Shown here: positions 5,226 to 6,225 of the stretch, in pieces
Position numbering within the stretch: the stretch's first letter is position 1
How the letters are laid out: the number at the start of each line of letters is the position of its first letter
DNA from: Treponema sp.
Lineage (GTDB): Bacteria > Spirochaetota > Spirochaetia > Treponematales > Treponemataceae
Assembly: GCA_017622055.1 (NCBI GenBank)
Contig: JAGARY010000179.1
Coordinates: forward strand, 1 to 6,225
Direction of reading: 5' to 3'
DNA length: 6,225 bases
The notes under the pieces: model-generated
Databases searched by the model: none
What the model was told of the DNA's origin: nothing
The model's input: the letters and a program-made list of their open reading frames with translations, nothing else
Translations under genes and position numbers: made by a program

Positions 5226-6225
5226 TTAGCACAAATTTTATCTGTTTTAATTTTTGTGGTAATGTTCACACTTATAATTTTTGAAAAATTTGAGCGTCAT
5301 CACATTACTTTAGTTTGTGGGGTGCTTACCCTTGTCTTTGTTTTTGGCATCGGCCTGCACAGTTTTGAAGCTGTAAAAGAAACTTTAAGCTTTCACAGTA
5401 TTTTTGTAAAAGAGTTTTGGTTCACAGGTGGGGCTTCACACGAAACTTCAACTGGAATCAACTGGGCAACCATTTTCTTTATTCTTGGAATGATGGTTAT
5501 GGTTGAAGGTATGGCTCGCGTTGGATTTTTCCGATGGCTTTGTATGCGACTTGCAAAAATGGTAAATTACAAAGTAAAAGCAATTTTTATTGTTTTTATG
5601 ATTATGTCTGCTATTTTAGCAATGTTCATCGATAGTATTACTGTAATTTTGTTCCTTGCTACAGTTACAATTGAACTTTCAACTTTATTAAAATTTAATC
5701 CACTTCCTATGATTTTGTCAGAAATCTTCTGTGCAAATCTTGGTGGTTCTGCAACAATGAGTGGCGACCCTCCAAACATTATCATTGGAACTTCTTTTGG
5801 TTATTCTTTTACAGATTTCATTTGTAATACAGGGGTAATTGCAGGAATTTCTTTGATTTTTACTTTGGTGTTCTTTTACGTTGCTTACAGAAAAGAATTA
5901 AAAGTTTCTCAAACTGTTGATGTTTCAACATTCCCAACACCAGAATCTGCCATTACAGATAAAAGAGGATTTGTTTTTTCAACTATAATTTTTATTACAT
6001 CAATCATTTTGCTTGTAACTCATGCAAATACAGGTTTTTCTGTTGCTACAATTGGAGTTTTTATTGCAGTTGTAACATTATTGTGTGCTCCAAAACATAT
6101 TGTAGAAATTCTTAAAAAAGTTGATTACAAAACATTGCTTTTCTTTGTAGGGCTGTTTATTGTAGTCGGAGGTCTGGAGGAAACCGGTATCCTTGAAATG
6201 GTGGCCCGCCTGATTGGTAAGATCA
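5220..6225 (+). CDS. ArsB/NhaD-family ion permease (ion transporter superfamily), 3' end outside window
   Basis: The first 335 codons of a polytopic inner-membrane transporter; the family is typically about 420-450 residues, so perhaps a quarter is missing. Hydrophobic spans appear at about 3-21, 28-46, 81-98, 120-150, 162-175, 203-222, 251-267, 272-289 and 304-318. Family hallmarks are INWATIFFILGMMVMVEGM (80-98), the MFIDSITVILFLATVT segment (135-150, matching the DN-x-TT re-entrant region, here DSIT) and NLGGSATMSGDPPNIIIG (173-190), a nearly invariant substrate-site motif. Relatives include Na+/H+ antiporter NhaD, arsenite exporter ArsB and the P protein, so the transported ion cannot be named from sequence alone. 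The ATG at 5220 is the first ATG after an in-frame stop at 5196. No Shine-Dalgarno sequence precedes it, consistent with the promoter placed directly upstream. It is separated from pflB by a strong terminator and is independently expressed. Codons in the last 60 bases are noticeably more G/C-rich. Confidence 0.88.
   Translation, partial: MLLAQILSVLIFVVMFTLIIFEKFERHHITLVCGVLTLVFVFGIGLHSFEAVKETLSFHSIFVKEFWFTGGASHETSTGINWATIFFILGMMVMVEGMARVGFFRWLCMRLAKMVNYKVKAIFIVFMIMSAILAMFIDSITVILFLATVTIELSTLLKFNPLPMILSEIFCANLGGSATMSGDPPNIIIGTSFGYSFTDFICNTGVIAGISLIFTLVFFYVAYRKELKVSQTVDVSTFPTPESAITDKRGFVFSTIIFITSIILLVTHANTGFSVATIGVFIAVVTLLCAPKHIVEILKKVDYKTLLFFVGLFIVVGGLEETGILEMVARLIGKI

Overview
The window is strongly AT-rich, Gram-negative-type DNA and looks like a host-associated or anaerobic spirochaete, most likely Treponema. 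The basis is the mix of an HD-GYP signalling protein, a BMP/PnrA-type binding protein (the TmpC family of treponemes), a small outer-membrane beta-barrel, a bacterial-type pyruvate formate-lyase and many short intergenic palindromes. The genus is inferred from family resemblance, not demonstrated. All genes lie on the + strand.

Layout. (1) 1-281 is the C-terminal end of an HD-GYP cyclic-di-GMP phosphodiesterase. Nine bases later, 291-1484 encodes a BMP/PnrA-family ligand-binding protein held by an N-terminal membrane anchor instead of a lipid. The two form a tight operon and may be a nutrient-sensing/c-di-GMP module. (2) 1485-1770 is a gene-free AT-rich stretch with a weak A/T terminator, a folded element of unknown identity (1513-1564) and an extended -10 promoter for the next gene. 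(3) 1771-2313 encodes a 180-residue secreted eight-stranded beta-barrel. It ends in a strong, unusually built terminator made from a duplicated hairpin motif, followed by two more palindromes. (4) 2473-2772 is a gene-free promoter and long leader for pflB. The leader has a compact predicted three-way junction and a 12-nt element repeated 11/12, each copy predicted to sit in a 12-nt hairpin loop that presents AAGGAG. (5) 2773-5070 is a full-length pyruvate formate-lyase with intact catalytic cysteines and glycyl-radical site, closed by a clear terminator. (6) 5220-6225 is the first 335 codons of an ArsB/NhaD (ion transporter superfamily) membrane permease, running off the window. Its promoter is so close to the ATG that the mRNA is probably leaderless.

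Working together: the sequence shows four separate transcription units (HD-GYP/BMP, barrel, pflB, permease). pflB supports anaerobic fermentation of pyruvate to acetyl-CoA and formate; its activating enzyme is not in the window. The least explained and most interesting parts are the pflB leader, the 1513-1564 element and the palindrome cluster at 2340-2472. No new multi-gene system is evident.
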